From JAOPZW01 sp963835295 (GTDB taxonomy: Bacteria > Actinomycetota > Thermoleophilia > Solirubrobacterales > Solirubrobacteraceae), in contig CAWIEX010000014.1 of the NCBI GenBank assembly GCA_963835295.1, positions 558,001 through 622,000 of the forward strand: 64,000 nucleotides of DNA. Reading direction: 5' to 3'. Position numbers and translations under genes: made by a program. This document shows, in pieces, positions 1 to 7,991 of the stretch; position 1 is the stretch's first letter; every line of letters begins with the position of its first letter. Under the pieces are notes generated by a model. The model was not told the DNA's origin. It ran no database searches and saw nothing but the letters and a program-made list of their open reading frames with translations.

Positions 1-1
1 C

Positions 2-457
2 ATCAACCCCACGGGCGCGCAGATCGCCGAGCGCTACCGCACGGACTTCGTCGAGGCCGGGCGCGCCCCGGCGCCGCGCGTGGCCGTCGGCGTGTGGGCC
101 ATCTGCGCCCACACCGACGAGGAGGCGCAGCGCCTGGCCGCCAGCGCGCGGATGGCGATGATGCTGCTGCGCCGCGGCCGCCTGATCGCCGTCCCCGAGC
201 CCGGCAAGGCGCTGCGCTTCCTCGAGTCCGAGGGCCAGCCGCTCGACGCCATGCCGCCGGGGCGGCGCACCGTCGTCGGCTCGCCGCAGACGGTGGCCGC
301 CGGCCTGCGCGCCGTGGCCGAGGAGTACACAGCCGACGAGCTCGTCGTCGTCAGCATCACCTACGACCACGAGGCCCGGCGGCGCTCCTACGAGCTCATC
401 GCCGAGGCCTTCGACCTCGCCGGCGCGCCGCGCCAGGCGCAGCAGGTCGCCTCCTAA
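2..457 (+). CDS. LLM class flavin-dependent oxidoreductase, C-terminal part (5' end outside window)
   Basis: This is the last ~151 residues of a luciferase-like monooxygenase family enzyme; the gene enters the window already in frame and ends at TAA 455-457. The visible part has the usual C-terminal layout of the MsnO8/bacterial-luciferase-like group: an INPTGAQIAERYR segment, a VAVGVWAICAHTDEEAQRLA strand-helix, then a VGSPQTVAAGL loop and an ELVVVSITYDHEARRRSYEL ending. In the family this GSP loop helps to shape the FMN/F420 site, and the enzymes act on small organic substrates with reduced flavin. Substrate cannot be told from the fragment. The next gene starts 16 bases later on the same strand. 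Confidence 0.85.
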   Translation: MNPTGAQIAERYRTDFVEAGRAPAPRVAVGVWAICAHTDEEAQRLAASARMAMMLLRRGRLIAVPEPGKALRFLESEGQPLDAMPPGRRTVVGSPQTVAAGLRAVAEEYTADELVVVSITYDHEARRRSYELIAEAFDLAGAPRQAQQVAS

Positions 458-473
458 CGGGTACCGTCACGGC

Positions 474-1328
474 GTGGCCGACGCCCCCGCTCCGGCGCCG
501 GGCGTCCGTACGCGCCCCGCTCGCTTCGTCCCGCGCCTGCACTGGGAGCTGCTGGTGTGCGGCATCGCGGGCCACGAGCTCATGGGCCTCGACGCCACGC
601 GCGTGCGCCTCGAGGACGCGCTGGTCGTGCGCGAGATCGACGGCGCGCGCTGGCACCGCTGCCTGCGCTGCGACAGCTGGCTCGCGCTGGCGCCCCCGAC
701 GGCACCCGCGCGCGAGCACCCGCCCGACCGCGACGAGATCGAGCTCCCGCTGCGCGGGCGCCCGCTGCGCGACAAGATCGTCCTGCGCCTGATCGCCGTC
801 AACCGGGCGGTGCACTTCTTCGTCCTCGGGCTCCTCGGCTTCGCGATCCTCCTCTTCGCCTCGCACCGCGCGACGTTCCGCGACCGCTTCTACCGCGTCG
901 TGACCGACCTCCAGGGCGGCGCCGTGGCCGGCGGCGGACACGCCCACCACGGCCTGCTCGGCGAGATCGACAAGCTCTTCACCCTGCAGTCCTCGAAGCT
1001 GCACCTCTTCGCCATCGTCATCCTCGCCTACGCCGCCGTCGAGGGCATCGAGGCCGTCGGCCTGTGGTACCAGCGCCGCTGGGCGGAGTACCTCACCTTC
1101 CTCGTCACGGCCTCGCTGCTGCCGCTCGAGGTCTACGAGCTGGCCAACCGGCTGTCGCCGCTGAAGATCCTCGCCTTCATCATCAACGTCGCGGTGGTGA
1201 CCTACCTGCTCTACGCCAAGCGGCTCTTCGGCCTGCGCGGCGGAGCGCGCGCCGACGAGGAGATCCGCGAGCACGACGTCGGCTGGAAGGCGCTGGAGCG
1301 GACCGCGCCCGAGGCCAGCTCCGCCTGA
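474..1328 (+). CDS. DUF2127 family membrane protein
   Basis: 284 residues from a GTG start. The first ~90 residues are soluble and contain a CLRCDSW motif; the rest has about four hydrophobic segments (around residues 105-120, 175-195, 205-220 and 235-250) with the pattern KIVLRLIAVNRAVHFF and VEGIEAVGLWYQRRWAEYL that marks DUF2127 proteins. The function of this family is unknown. The stop codon overlaps the start of the following spermidine-synthase-like gene by one base (TGATG), so the two are probably co-transcribed and translationally coupled. The soluble N-terminal part with two cysteines is not something I can assign. Confidence 0.7.
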   Translation: MADAPAPAPGVRTRPARFVPRLHWELLVCGIAGHELMGLDATRVRLEDALVVREIDGARWHRCLRCDSWLALAPPTAPAREHPPDRDEIELPLRGRPLRDKIVLRLIAVNRAVHFFVLGLLGFAILLFASHRATFRDRFYRVVTDLQGGAVAGGGHAHHGLLGEIDKLFTLQSSKLHLFAIVILAYAAVEGIEAVGLWYQRRWAEYLTFLVTASLLPLEVYELANRLSPLKILAFIINVAVVTYLLYAKRLFGLRGGARADEEIREHDVGWKALERTAPEASSA

Positions 1329-2109
1329 TGTCTCGACGCAGCGGCCGCCACCAACCGACGCATGGGCCGTCGGTGCGCGTCGTCGTGGCCGACGACGGCC
1401 GGCGGCGGATGCTCGTCGACGGCCTCGAAGCGTCCGTCGTCGACCGTGCCGACCCGACCCACCTCGACTTCCCCTACATGCGCTGGATCGCCGACGTGCT
1501 CGACCTCGGCTGGCGCGCCCACGCGCCGCTGCGCGCGGTCCACGTCGGCGCCGGCGGCTGCGTGCTGGCGCGCTACCTCGCCGCCACGCGGCCCGGCTCG
1601 CACTCCGAGGCCTACGAGAGCGACCCGGCCGTCCTGCAGGCGCTGGGCACCGTGCTCGACCTCCGCGCCGAGCCCGGGCTGCGGGTGCGCGAGGGCGACG
1701 GTCGCGAGCTGCTGAGCCGGCACCCCGCGCGCAGCGCCGACGTGGTGGTGACCGACGCGTTCTCGGCCCCGTCGTCCCCGCCCACCTGACGACCGTCGAG
1801 TACCAGCACGAGGTGCGCCGCGTCCTGGGCGCCAGCGGCGTGCACCTCATGAACCTCATCGACGCGCCGCCGGGGCGCGCCGCCCGCCGCCAGGCGGCCA
1901 CGCTGCTCGACGCCTTCGCCGAGGTCGTCCTCCTCGCGCCGCGCGCCGTGATCGCCGGCCGACGCACGGGCAACGTGGTGCTGGCCGGTGCCGAGCGCAC
2001 GCTCAGCCTCGCGCGCCTGCGCGCCCGCGCGGGAACCGAGCACGAGGTGCTCGCCCCCGCCGAGGTAGCGGTGCTGGCCGAGGGCGCGGCCGTCCTGCGC
2101 GACCGCTGA
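1328..2109 (+). pseudogene. Spermidine-synthase-like (Rossmann methyltransferase fold) protein, broken by a 1-base frameshift
   Basis: The first 153 residues carry a Rossmann core of the polyamine-synthase type: a PYMRWIADVLDL substrate segment, VHVGAGGCVLARYLA (glycine-rich loop), YESDP and a DVVVTDAFS strand. The frame stops at TGA 1787-1789. The expected continuation, VPAHLTTVEYQ then VRRVLGASGVHLMNLID and a final ~80 residues, lies in the next frame from about 1774 to 2109. One extra G in the GTCGTC at 1771-1776 would join both halves into a normal ~260-residue protein. Overlaps the DUF2127 stop by one base. Products of this family in actinobacteria are often of unknown function, and polyamine synthesis is not proven. 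It is either a recent frameshift or a consensus error. Confidence 0.7.
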
Positions 2110-2868
2110 CCACGCGCTGGCGTCGTCGAGGGCTCGCAGCTCGTCGGCACTCAGCTCGACGTCGGTCATCGCCATGAGCTCGGCGAGCTGCGCGGGCGTG
2201 CGGGCGCTCGCGATCGGGGAGACGACGGTCGGCTGCGCGGCCAGCCAGGCGACGCTCATCGCGGCGACCGGGACGTCGTGCGCGGCGCCCGCCGCGTCCA
2301 GCGCGGCCAGCACGCGCTCGCCGCGCTCGTCGAGATAGGCCCTGGCGCCCATGGCGCGCTCGCTGCGAACCTCGTCGGCGCCGGGTCGGTACTTGCCGGT
2401 GAGGAAGCCCTTGGCCAGGGCGAAGTACGGCAGGCAGCCGAGGTCGTGGCGCCGGCACACGTCGGCCAGGCCGTTCTCGTAGCCGCGCTCGACGAGGTTG
2501 TAGTGCGGCTGCAGGGCGACGTAGCGCGCGAGCCCCTCGCGCTCGCTGGCCTCCATTGCCGCCTCGAGGCGCTCGGGTGAGGCGTTGGACGCCGCGACAT
2601 GGCGGACCTTGCCCTCGCGCACCAGCGCGTCGAGCTCGGCGAGCGTCTCCTGCGGCGGCGTGACCTCGTCGTCGCGATGCGTGTAGAGCAGGTCGATGGG
2701 ATCGGTCTGCAGGCGGCGCAGCGACTCCTCGGTGGCGACGCACACGTTGTCGGCCGTCAGCCCCTTGCGGTCGTGCTTGGACCCCACCTTGGTGGCGAGG
2801 ACCATCGCGTCGCGCGCGCCGCGCGCGGCCATCCAGCGCCGATGGTGCCCGGGATGTTGCGCATGCAA
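2110..2868 (-). pseudogene. Aldo/keto reductase fragment lacking its N-terminus and stop
   Basis: About 250 residues match the middle and end of an NADPH-dependent aldo/keto reductase: RWMAARGARDAMVLATKVG (with the tetrad Lys), ESLRRLQTDPIDLLYTHRDD (tetrad His), VRHVAASNASPERLEAA, LQPHYNLVERGYE and a C-terminal LSADELRALDDASAW. A normal member is ~315-325 residues; here the first ~60 residues with the catalytic Asp and Tyr are missing, because homology begins within 15 codons of the only start. The 3' end also lacks a stop: the frame stays open through the convergent gene to 1612. Probably non-functional as sequenced. An intact enzyme with frameshifts caused by sequence error is an alternative at the 3' end but less so at the 5' end. 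Confidence 0.65.
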
Positions 2869-2927
2869 GCAACTTACCGGGCGCGCAACCCCCGCATGTT
2901 TCCGGCCTCTGGTGCGTTCACGTCGTC

Positions 2928-5138
2928 GTGGGAAAGGTCATCTGCGCACTCGCGCTGCTCGTTTGCGTCGCTCCGGTGGCGAGCGCCGCCGCAGCCGATC
3001 GCGTGCTGGTGGCCAACGTCCCACGCGCAGTCACGCAGGCGCTGCGCACCGGCGCGGCCCCGTCGGGCGAGCGCCTGCGCGTCGGTTTCGTGCTCGCCCA
3101 CCCCCGCCCCGCCGCCGAGGACGCACTCCTGCGCGGGCTCTTCGATCGCTCGAGCCCGAGCTACCACCGCTTCGTCACCCCCGCGCAGTACGCGCAGCGC
3201 TTCGGCGTCTCCGCGGCCACGCAGCGCGACGTCCGCGCCTGGCTGGCGGGCGGCGGCCTGCGCGTCGAGCACGTCACGGGCGCGGGCGACTACGTCCTGG
3301 CCTCGGGGACCGTCGCCCAGGTCCAGGCGCTGCTGAAGACGACGGTCGGCCGCTACCAGGCGGGCGGCAGGGCCTTCGACGCCAACGACTCGGCGCCCGC
3401 CGTCCCCGAGGCGCTGCCGATCTACGCCGTCCTCGGCCTCGACGGCTCGCGCCGGCACCGCACGATGGCCGACCTCGGCGGCCAGCAGGGCACGCCCAAC
3501 GTCGGCGCGCTGTCGCCCGAGGAGCTGCGCTCGGTCTACGAGCATCCGGCCGGCGTCAGCGGCCAGGGCGTCTCGGTGGCCATCCTCGGCAACGGCGCCA
3601 CCGACTCGGTCATCGCCGACCTGCACGCCTTCGACGCCGAGCACGGGATCGCCCCGCTGCCGGTCGACGTGGTCCACGTGCCCGCCGGCGGCGACTTCTC
3701 GGACACCAGCGGCAACGTCGAGTGGAACATCGACATGCAGGCGATCCACGGCATGGCGCCGGGGATCTCTCGCGAGGTCCTCTACTTCGCCCCCTCGCTG
3801 GCCGACAGCGAGCTGACCGCCGCGCTCGGGGCCTGGGTCAACGACCCCGACGGCCCGCCGATCATGAACGCGTCGCTGGGCGAGTGCGAGCAGATCCCCA
3901 TCCTCAACCCGATCCTCAACAACCCGCTGCTGAACCCCATCAACGGCAACGACAACCCCAACGCCCTGCCCGTCAGCCAGGCTGTCAGCCAGGCCTCCGA
4001 GCCCGCGACGACCCAGCTGCTCCAGCAGGCCGTCATGGAGGGCCGCGCCTTCTTCGCGGCGTCGGGCGACAACGGCTCGTCGTGCACGATCGCCTATCCG
4101 GGCGCCAACGGCGTGGCCAACGAGGGCGTGCCGCTGACCTCGGACCCGGCGAACACGCCCTTCAGCACCGGCGTCGGCGGCACGGTCCTCTACAGCGACG
4201 GCGAGCAGCCCGCCGGGCGCACGCTCGAGCGCGCCTGGGAGTACTCGGGCGGCAACGCGAGCCCCTTCATCCGCGCCCCGGACTACCAGCAGGGCGTCGC
4301 CAATCTCGGCCACCCGTGCCTGGTCGACGGCAGCGGCCAGCCGACCAACACCGGCCAGCTGTGCCGCGGGGTGCCGGACGTGGCGGCGCTGTCGGGCGAC
4401 GCGGTCTCCAACGGCTACACGATCGTCTCCAACGGCCAGGAAGCGGGCGGCAGCGGGACGAGCCTCTCCTCGCCGCTGTGGGCCGGCATGTGGGCCGACG
4501 TCCTCAGCACCGCGCCGCCGGGCGCCACGTACGGGTTCGCCAACCCGTTGATCTACGCCATCGCCAAGGACCCGGCGCGCTATGGCGCCGCCTTCACCGA
4601 CATCACCGCCGGCGCCAACGGGCTCAACCCCGCCCTGCGGGGCTACGACTACGTCACGGGCTTCGGCGTCCCGCGCCTGGCCGGGCTCATCAGCCAGGTC
4701 CAGGCCGTGACGGGCATCGCCGGGCGCGTTCCGGTCGCCGCCGCGAACGGGTGCACCGACAGGACCGCGCCGGTCTCGAAGTTCGCGCGCAAGCGGGCGG
4801 TGAAGGCCTCGCGCAAGCGCCTGTCGCTGACCGGGACGGCCAGCGACCGCGGCTGCGGCGCCCACGGTGCCGGGCGCGTCAAGAACGTGCGCGTGGCCGT
4901 CGCGCGGCGCGCGGGCAAGCGCTGCCGCTTCCTGAAGGGCAAGCGGGGCTTCACCCACCCGCGCAGCTGCTCCAAGCGGATCTTCCTGGCGGCGAAGGGC
5001 ACGACGCACTGGCGCTTCGCCTTCCGAGGGCACCTGGCCAAGGGCCGCTACCGCGCCTACGTCCGCGGCACCGATGCCGCCGGCAATGCGCCGCGCAGGC
5101 TGCCCAAGACGGCCCTCCGCGCCTTCCGCGTGCGCTGA
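2928..5138 (+). CDS. Secreted sedolisin (peptidase S53, kumamolisin-like) with prodomain
   Basis: 736 residues from GTG with a hydrophobic signal peptide (~residues 1-23). Residues ~45-170 form the pro-kumamolisin activation domain (SYHRFVTPAQYAQRFG is typical). The catalytic domain follows: Glu265 and Asp269 in NVEWNIDMQ, oxyanion Asp484 in GVPDVAAL, and the nucleophile Ser512 in GSGTSLSSPLWAG. The calcium site is seen near DITAGANG and GYDYVTGFG. Residues ~600-736 are an extra basic, Cys-containing C-terminal region found in some actinobacterial members and of unknown role. Family enzymes are self-activating serine-carboxyl endopeptidases working at acid pH outside the cell. The gene stands alone between a truncated reductase and a convergent J-domain gene (two bases apart). 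Confidence 0.93.
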   Translation: MGKVICALALLVCVAPVASAAAADRVLVANVPRAVTQALRTGAAPSGERLRVGFVLAHPRPAAEDALLRGLFDRSSPSYHRFVTPAQYAQRFGVSAATQRDVRAWLAGGGLRVEHVTGAGDYVLASGTVAQVQALLKTTVGRYQAGGRAFDANDSAPAVPEALPIYAVLGLDGSRRHRTMADLGGQQGTPNVGALSPEELRSVYEHPAGVSGQGVSVAILGNGATDSVIADLHAFDAEHGIAPLPVDVVHVPAGGDFSDTSGNVEWNIDMQAIHGMAPGISREVLYFAPSLADSELTAALGAWVNDPDGPPIMNASLGECEQIPILNPILNNPLLNPINGNDNPNALPVSQAVSQASEPATTQLLQQAVMEGRAFFAASGDNGSSCTIAYPGANGVANEGVPLTSDPANTPFSTGVGGTVLYSDGEQPAGRTLERAWEYSGGNASPFIRAPDYQQGVANLGHPCLVDGSGQPTNTGQLCRGVPDVAALSGDAVSNGYTIVSNGQEAGGSGTSLSSPLWAGMWADVLSTAPPGATYGFANPLIYAIAKDPARYGAAFTDITAGANGLNPALRGYDYVTGFGVPRLAGLISQVQAVTGIAGRVPVAAANGCTDRTAPVSKFARKRAVKASRKRLSLTGTASDRGCGAHGAGRVKNVRVAVARRAGKRCRFLKGKRGFTHPRSCSKRIFLAAKGTTHWRFAFRGHLAKGRYRAYVRGTDAAGNAPRRLPKTALRAFRVR

Positions 5139-5140
5139 GC

Positions 5141-5746
5141 TCAGGCCCGCGCCGGGACCCGCCGCGCGATGGCCGCCGCGGTGGCCGGGCGCAGCTCGGC
5201 GAAGCTCAGCCGGCGCCCGCCGGTGGTGCGCACGCGCAGGACGGCCGAGCGGCGCAGCGGCCGGCCAAGGCGCTGCTGCACGTCGGCCACGTCGCGGTAG
5301 CGCAGCGAGCGCACGCGGTGCGTCGGCGCGTCGTCGAGCAGCCACAGCAGGCGACGATCGGTGACCGCCAGCAGCGCCTGCGGGCTGGCCCACGTCGAGG
5401 TCGGCGTCACCATCGCCACGTCCTCGCCGTCCTCGAGCGCTGCCAGGAGCTCGCGTCCGAGCGCGCGGCGCAAGGGCGCGGACAGCCACCAGCCCGCGCG
5501 CGGGCGCGGCGCCGACGGCGCATGCGGGCGCTCGGCCGGCGGCGCGCTGCGCCCGCTGCGCTCCAGCCAGCGCTCCGAGCGCACGAGGTCGTAGGCGGCG
5601 TTGATCTCGGCCATCCGCCGCGCCGCGTCCTGGCCGTGGGCGCGATCGGGATGCCAGCGCTTGGCCAGGCGCCGGTAGGCGGCGGCGACCTCCTCGCCGG
5701 AGGCGCCGGGAGCGACGCCGAGGACGGCGAAGGGATCGGCGCTCAC
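5141..5746 (-). CDS. J-domain protein with C-terminal PH-like domain
   Basis: 201 residues from GTG 5746, whose GTGA overlaps the stop of the upstream epimerase-like gene, which decides the start. Residues ~4-65 are a J domain (DPFAVLGVAPGASGEEVAAAYRRLAKRWHPD) with the HPD tripeptide needed to stimulate DnaK. After a proline-rich linker (~75-95), residues ~105-200 contain LLAVTDRRLLWLL and a strand pattern resembling bacterial PH-like (YokE/bPH2-type) domains. No zinc-finger or substrate-binding domain of classical DnaJ is present, so this is a specialised co-chaperone, perhaps targeted by the PH-like part. That targeting idea is inference. Confidence 0.8.
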   Translation of the reverse strand: MSADPFAVLGVAPGASGEEVAAAYRRLAKRWHPDRAHGQDAARRMAEINAAYDLVRSERWLERSGRSAPPAERPHAPSAPRPRAGWWLSAPLRRALGRELLAALEDGEDVAMVTPTSTWASPQALLAVTDRRLLWLLDDAPTHRVRSLRYRDVADVQQRLGRPLRRSAVLRVRTTGGRRLSFAELRPATAAAIARRVPARA

Positions 5747-6681
5747 GCGCCCATCGTAGAGCCGACCTCGACCGCGAACGCCGCGTCGTAGGCCTCCACC
5801 AGCGGGCAGGCGCCGGGATGCGTGAGCGCGCTGACCGTGGCCGTCATGGGCTCGAAGCACAGGAACGGCCGGCCCGCGGGCGCGAAGACCTGCGCGTACG
5901 GATAGCCGCGCTCGAAGCGCACGGTGACGGCGCGGTCGGCGTCGCGCGCCGTGAAGGCGACGGGGCCCTCGCCGACCGCGTAGTGGTCGTCGAAGGTGCG
6001 CTCGCCGAGCGCAGCGTGCTCGGCGTCCTGGGGCTCAGAGGCGCCGGTCGGCAGCCCGCGGTCGTCGAGCGCGAGGTGGGTCCGGGCCGGGAGCGTGAGC
6101 TCGAGCGCCGAGCGCTCGCCCCCGAGCTGCAGGTAGGGATGAAAGCCGAAGGACACGGGCACGGGCGTGTCCGCGGTGGCGCGCAGGGCGATCTCGACAC
6201 GCAGCGCGGCCGGGTGCAGGGTGGCGGTGTAGGTCAGCCGGTGCGCGAACGGGAAGCTCTCGAGCAGCGCGGGCCGCTCGAAGCGCAGCTCGGCCACGAG
6301 CCGCGCCGCCTCGTCGGTGGACTCCATCGCCTCCACGCGCCATTCGCGCGAGCCGCCGAGCAGCCCGTGCATGGGCAGCCCGTGCTCCTCCAGGCGCACG
6401 CCCGGCGCGCCCTCGCGCAGCGTGACGGCGCGCCCGCCCTGCTCGTAGCGCAGCCCGGAGAGGCGGTTGGCCCACGGGTGCAGCAAGGGGATGCCCATGG
6501 TCGAGCCCGAGGCCGCGTAGGCGCGGAGGCCGCGGCGCTGGCCGAGCAGCTCGGTGCCCCGATCGCGCAGCGAGCAGCACACCATCCCCGCTCCCGTGGC
6601 GAACGTCGCCTCGAGCTCGCCGGACGTCAACGCGGCGGTCGCGATCCCGTCCTGCTCGCCGGTTTGAGTGCACGCGCCCAT
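5743..6681 (-). CDS. Aldose 1-epimerase family protein
   Basis: 312 residues. The galactose-mutarotase beta-sandwich family signatures are present: MGIPLLHPWANRLSG, a GLPMHGLLGGSREW strand containing a candidate catalytic His, VSFGFHPYLQLGG with the second His, and a C-terminal LCFEPMTATVSALTHPG with a Glu in the expected region. Family members interconvert alpha and beta anomers of hexoses or hexose-6-phosphates. It is divergently arranged with the ROK kinase (42 bp apart) and translationally coupled to the downstream J-domain gene. Pairing with a sugar kinase fits a role in glucose use, though the substrate is not proven. Confidence 0.85.
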   Translation of the reverse strand: MGACTQTGEQDGIATAALTSGELEATFATGAGMVCCSLRDRGTELLGQRRGLRAYAASGSTMGIPLLHPWANRLSGLRYEQGGRAVTLREGAPGVRLEEHGLPMHGLLGGSREWRVEAMESTDEAARLVAELRFERPALLESFPFAHRLTYTATLHPAALRVEIALRATADTPVPVSFGFHPYLQLGGERSALELTLPARTHLALDDRGLPTGASEPQDAEHAALGERTFDDHYAVGEGPVAFTARDADRAVTVRFERGYPYAQVFAPAGRPFLCFEPMTATVSALTHPGACPLVEAYDAAFAVEVGSTMGA

Positions 6682-6723
6682 GTCCGCGAGCTTGCCACAG
6701 TGCGGGGCGGGTACGCTCGCGCC

Positions 6724-7680
6724 ATGCGCGGCGGCATCGACCTCGGCGGGACGAAGATCCAGGCGGTCATCGTGGACTCAGACCACGAGGTGCGCGGCGA
6801 GACCCGCGTGCCCACGCCGACCAGCGGCGGGCCCTCCGACGTCGCGGCCGCCATGGCCGGCGCCCTGGGCGAGGCGGCGGAGGCGGCCGGCGTCCAGACG
6901 GCCGAGCTCGACGGCGTCGGGGTCGGCTCTCCCGGGGACGTCGACGGCGAGCAGGGCACCGTGACGAGCGCGCGCAACCTGCCCGACTGGGAGGGCAGCT
7001 TCCCGCTGGCCGACGAGCTGTCCAAGGCGCTCGGCACGCGCGTCGCCCTGGGCAACGACGTCCAGGTGGCGACCGACGCCGAGGCGCTGCTCGGCGCCGG
7101 GCGCCCGTACCGCTCGCTGCTGGGCGTGTTCTGGGGCACCGGCGTGGGTGGCGGCATCGTCCTCGACGGGCGCCCGTGGCTCGGCCGCGGGGCGGCCGGC
7201 GAGATCGGCCACGTGGTCGTCAAGCGCGACGGCGCGCGCTGCACGTGCGGGCGCAAGGGCTGCCTGGAGGCCTACGCCGGCCGCGGGTCGATGGAGCTGC
7301 GCGCCCGCGCCAAGCACAAGAGCGGGACGAAGACCGACCTCTTCACGATCATGGAGGCGCGCGGCCGCGATCGGCTCACGAGCGGCATCTGGGCGCGGGC
7401 GCTGGACCGCGAGGACAAGCTGGCCGTCGAGCTCATGGACGACGCCATTGCCGCCTTGGGCGCGGGCGTCGCCTCGGTGCAGAACGTGCTCGACGTCGAC
7501 GCGATCGTCATCGGCGGCGGCCTGGGCATCCGGCTCGGCGAGCCCTACGCCAAGCGCATCCTCGACGCGATGATGCCCCATCTCTTCGTCGACAGCGACC
7601 CGCCCGTGGTCCAGGTCGCCGCGCTGGGCGATCTCGGCGGCGCCATCGGCGCTTCGCTGCTGGTCAACGGTCCGTCGTAG
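6724..7680 (+). CDS. ROK family sugar kinase (glucokinase-like)
   Basis: 318 residues starting at ATG 6724. It opens with the ATP-binding GGIDLGGTKIQAVIVD, contains the substrate loop GNDVQVATDAEALLGAG, and has the ROK signature GEIGHVVVKRDG followed by the zinc-binding CTCGRKGCLEAYAGRG (CxCGxxGCxE). The C-terminal adenosine motif is VIGGGLGIRLGEPY. These features are those of ROK glucokinases, which phosphorylate glucose in the cytoplasm; polyphosphate use is possible in actinobacteria and cannot be excluded. No N-terminal helix-turn-helix is present, so it is a kinase and not a ROK repressor. Confidence 0.93.
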   Translation: MRGGIDLGGTKIQAVIVDSDHEVRGETRVPTPTSGGPSDVAAAMAGALGEAAEAAGVQTAELDGVGVGSPGDVDGEQGTVTSARNLPDWEGSFPLADELSKALGTRVALGNDVQVATDAEALLGAGRPYRSLLGVFWGTGVGGGIVLDGRPWLGRGAAGEIGHVVVKRDGARCTCGRKGCLEAYAGRGSMELRARAKHKSGTKTDLFTIMEARGRDRLTSGIWARALDREDKLAVELMDDAIAALGAGVASVQNVLDVDAIVIGGGLGIRLGEPYAKRILDAMMPHLFVDSDPPVVQVAALGDLGGAIGASLLVNGPS

Positions 7681-7990
7681 GCGGCTCGCCCTCGCGCACG
7701 TCGTAGTGCAGGAGCAGCACGCCGCCGGTGGCGTAGTTGGGCACGTCGGCCGCCGTCGCCTCGCCCTCCGGTGACGCGCGCGCGGCCTCGAGGGCGGCGG
7801 CGTCGTCGAAGTCGGCCTGGAAGACGCAGAAGTAGGGTGAGTCGGCGCCGAGCCCCGTCACGTCGAAGCCCCAGCGGTAGGACCGCAGGCCGGGCATGCG
7901 CGCGACGAGCGGGAGGTGATGGGCCTCGTAGTACTCGCGGAAGGCCTGCGGGTCGGTGGGCGGCGGGTAGAGGACGAGCAGCCGGTGCAT
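7664..7990 (-). CDS. EthD domain protein
   Basis: 108 residues starting at ATG 7990, one base after the stop of the StyA-like gene, so in the same operon. It is a short ferredoxin-like alpha/beta barrel protein: MHRLLVLYPPPTDPQAFREYYEAHHLPLVARMPGL is the typical EthD opening with conserved Tyr and His residues, and YFCVFQADFDDAAALEAA is the typical second half. EthD proteins often accompany oxygenases, either dealing with unstable products or acting as dimeric small enzymes; the exact role is mostly unproven. The tail overlaps the 3' end of the convergent ROK gene by 17 bases. Confidence 0.85.
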   Translation of the reverse strand: MHRLLVLYPPPTDPQAFREYYEAHHLPLVARMPGLRSYRWGFDVTGLGADSPYFCVFQADFDDAAALEAARASPEGEATAADVPNYATGGVLLLHYDVREGEPPTTDR

Positions 7991-7991
7991 G

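Noticed and set aside
396..2150. 584-residue frame on the minus strand
   Set aside because: Arg/Ala/Pro-rich antisense translation of three real plus-strand genes; no family pattern.
2696..5791. 1031-residue frame on the plus strand
   Set aside because: Antiphase shadow of the sedolisin gene and flanks, made possible by very high GC; composition is not protein-like.
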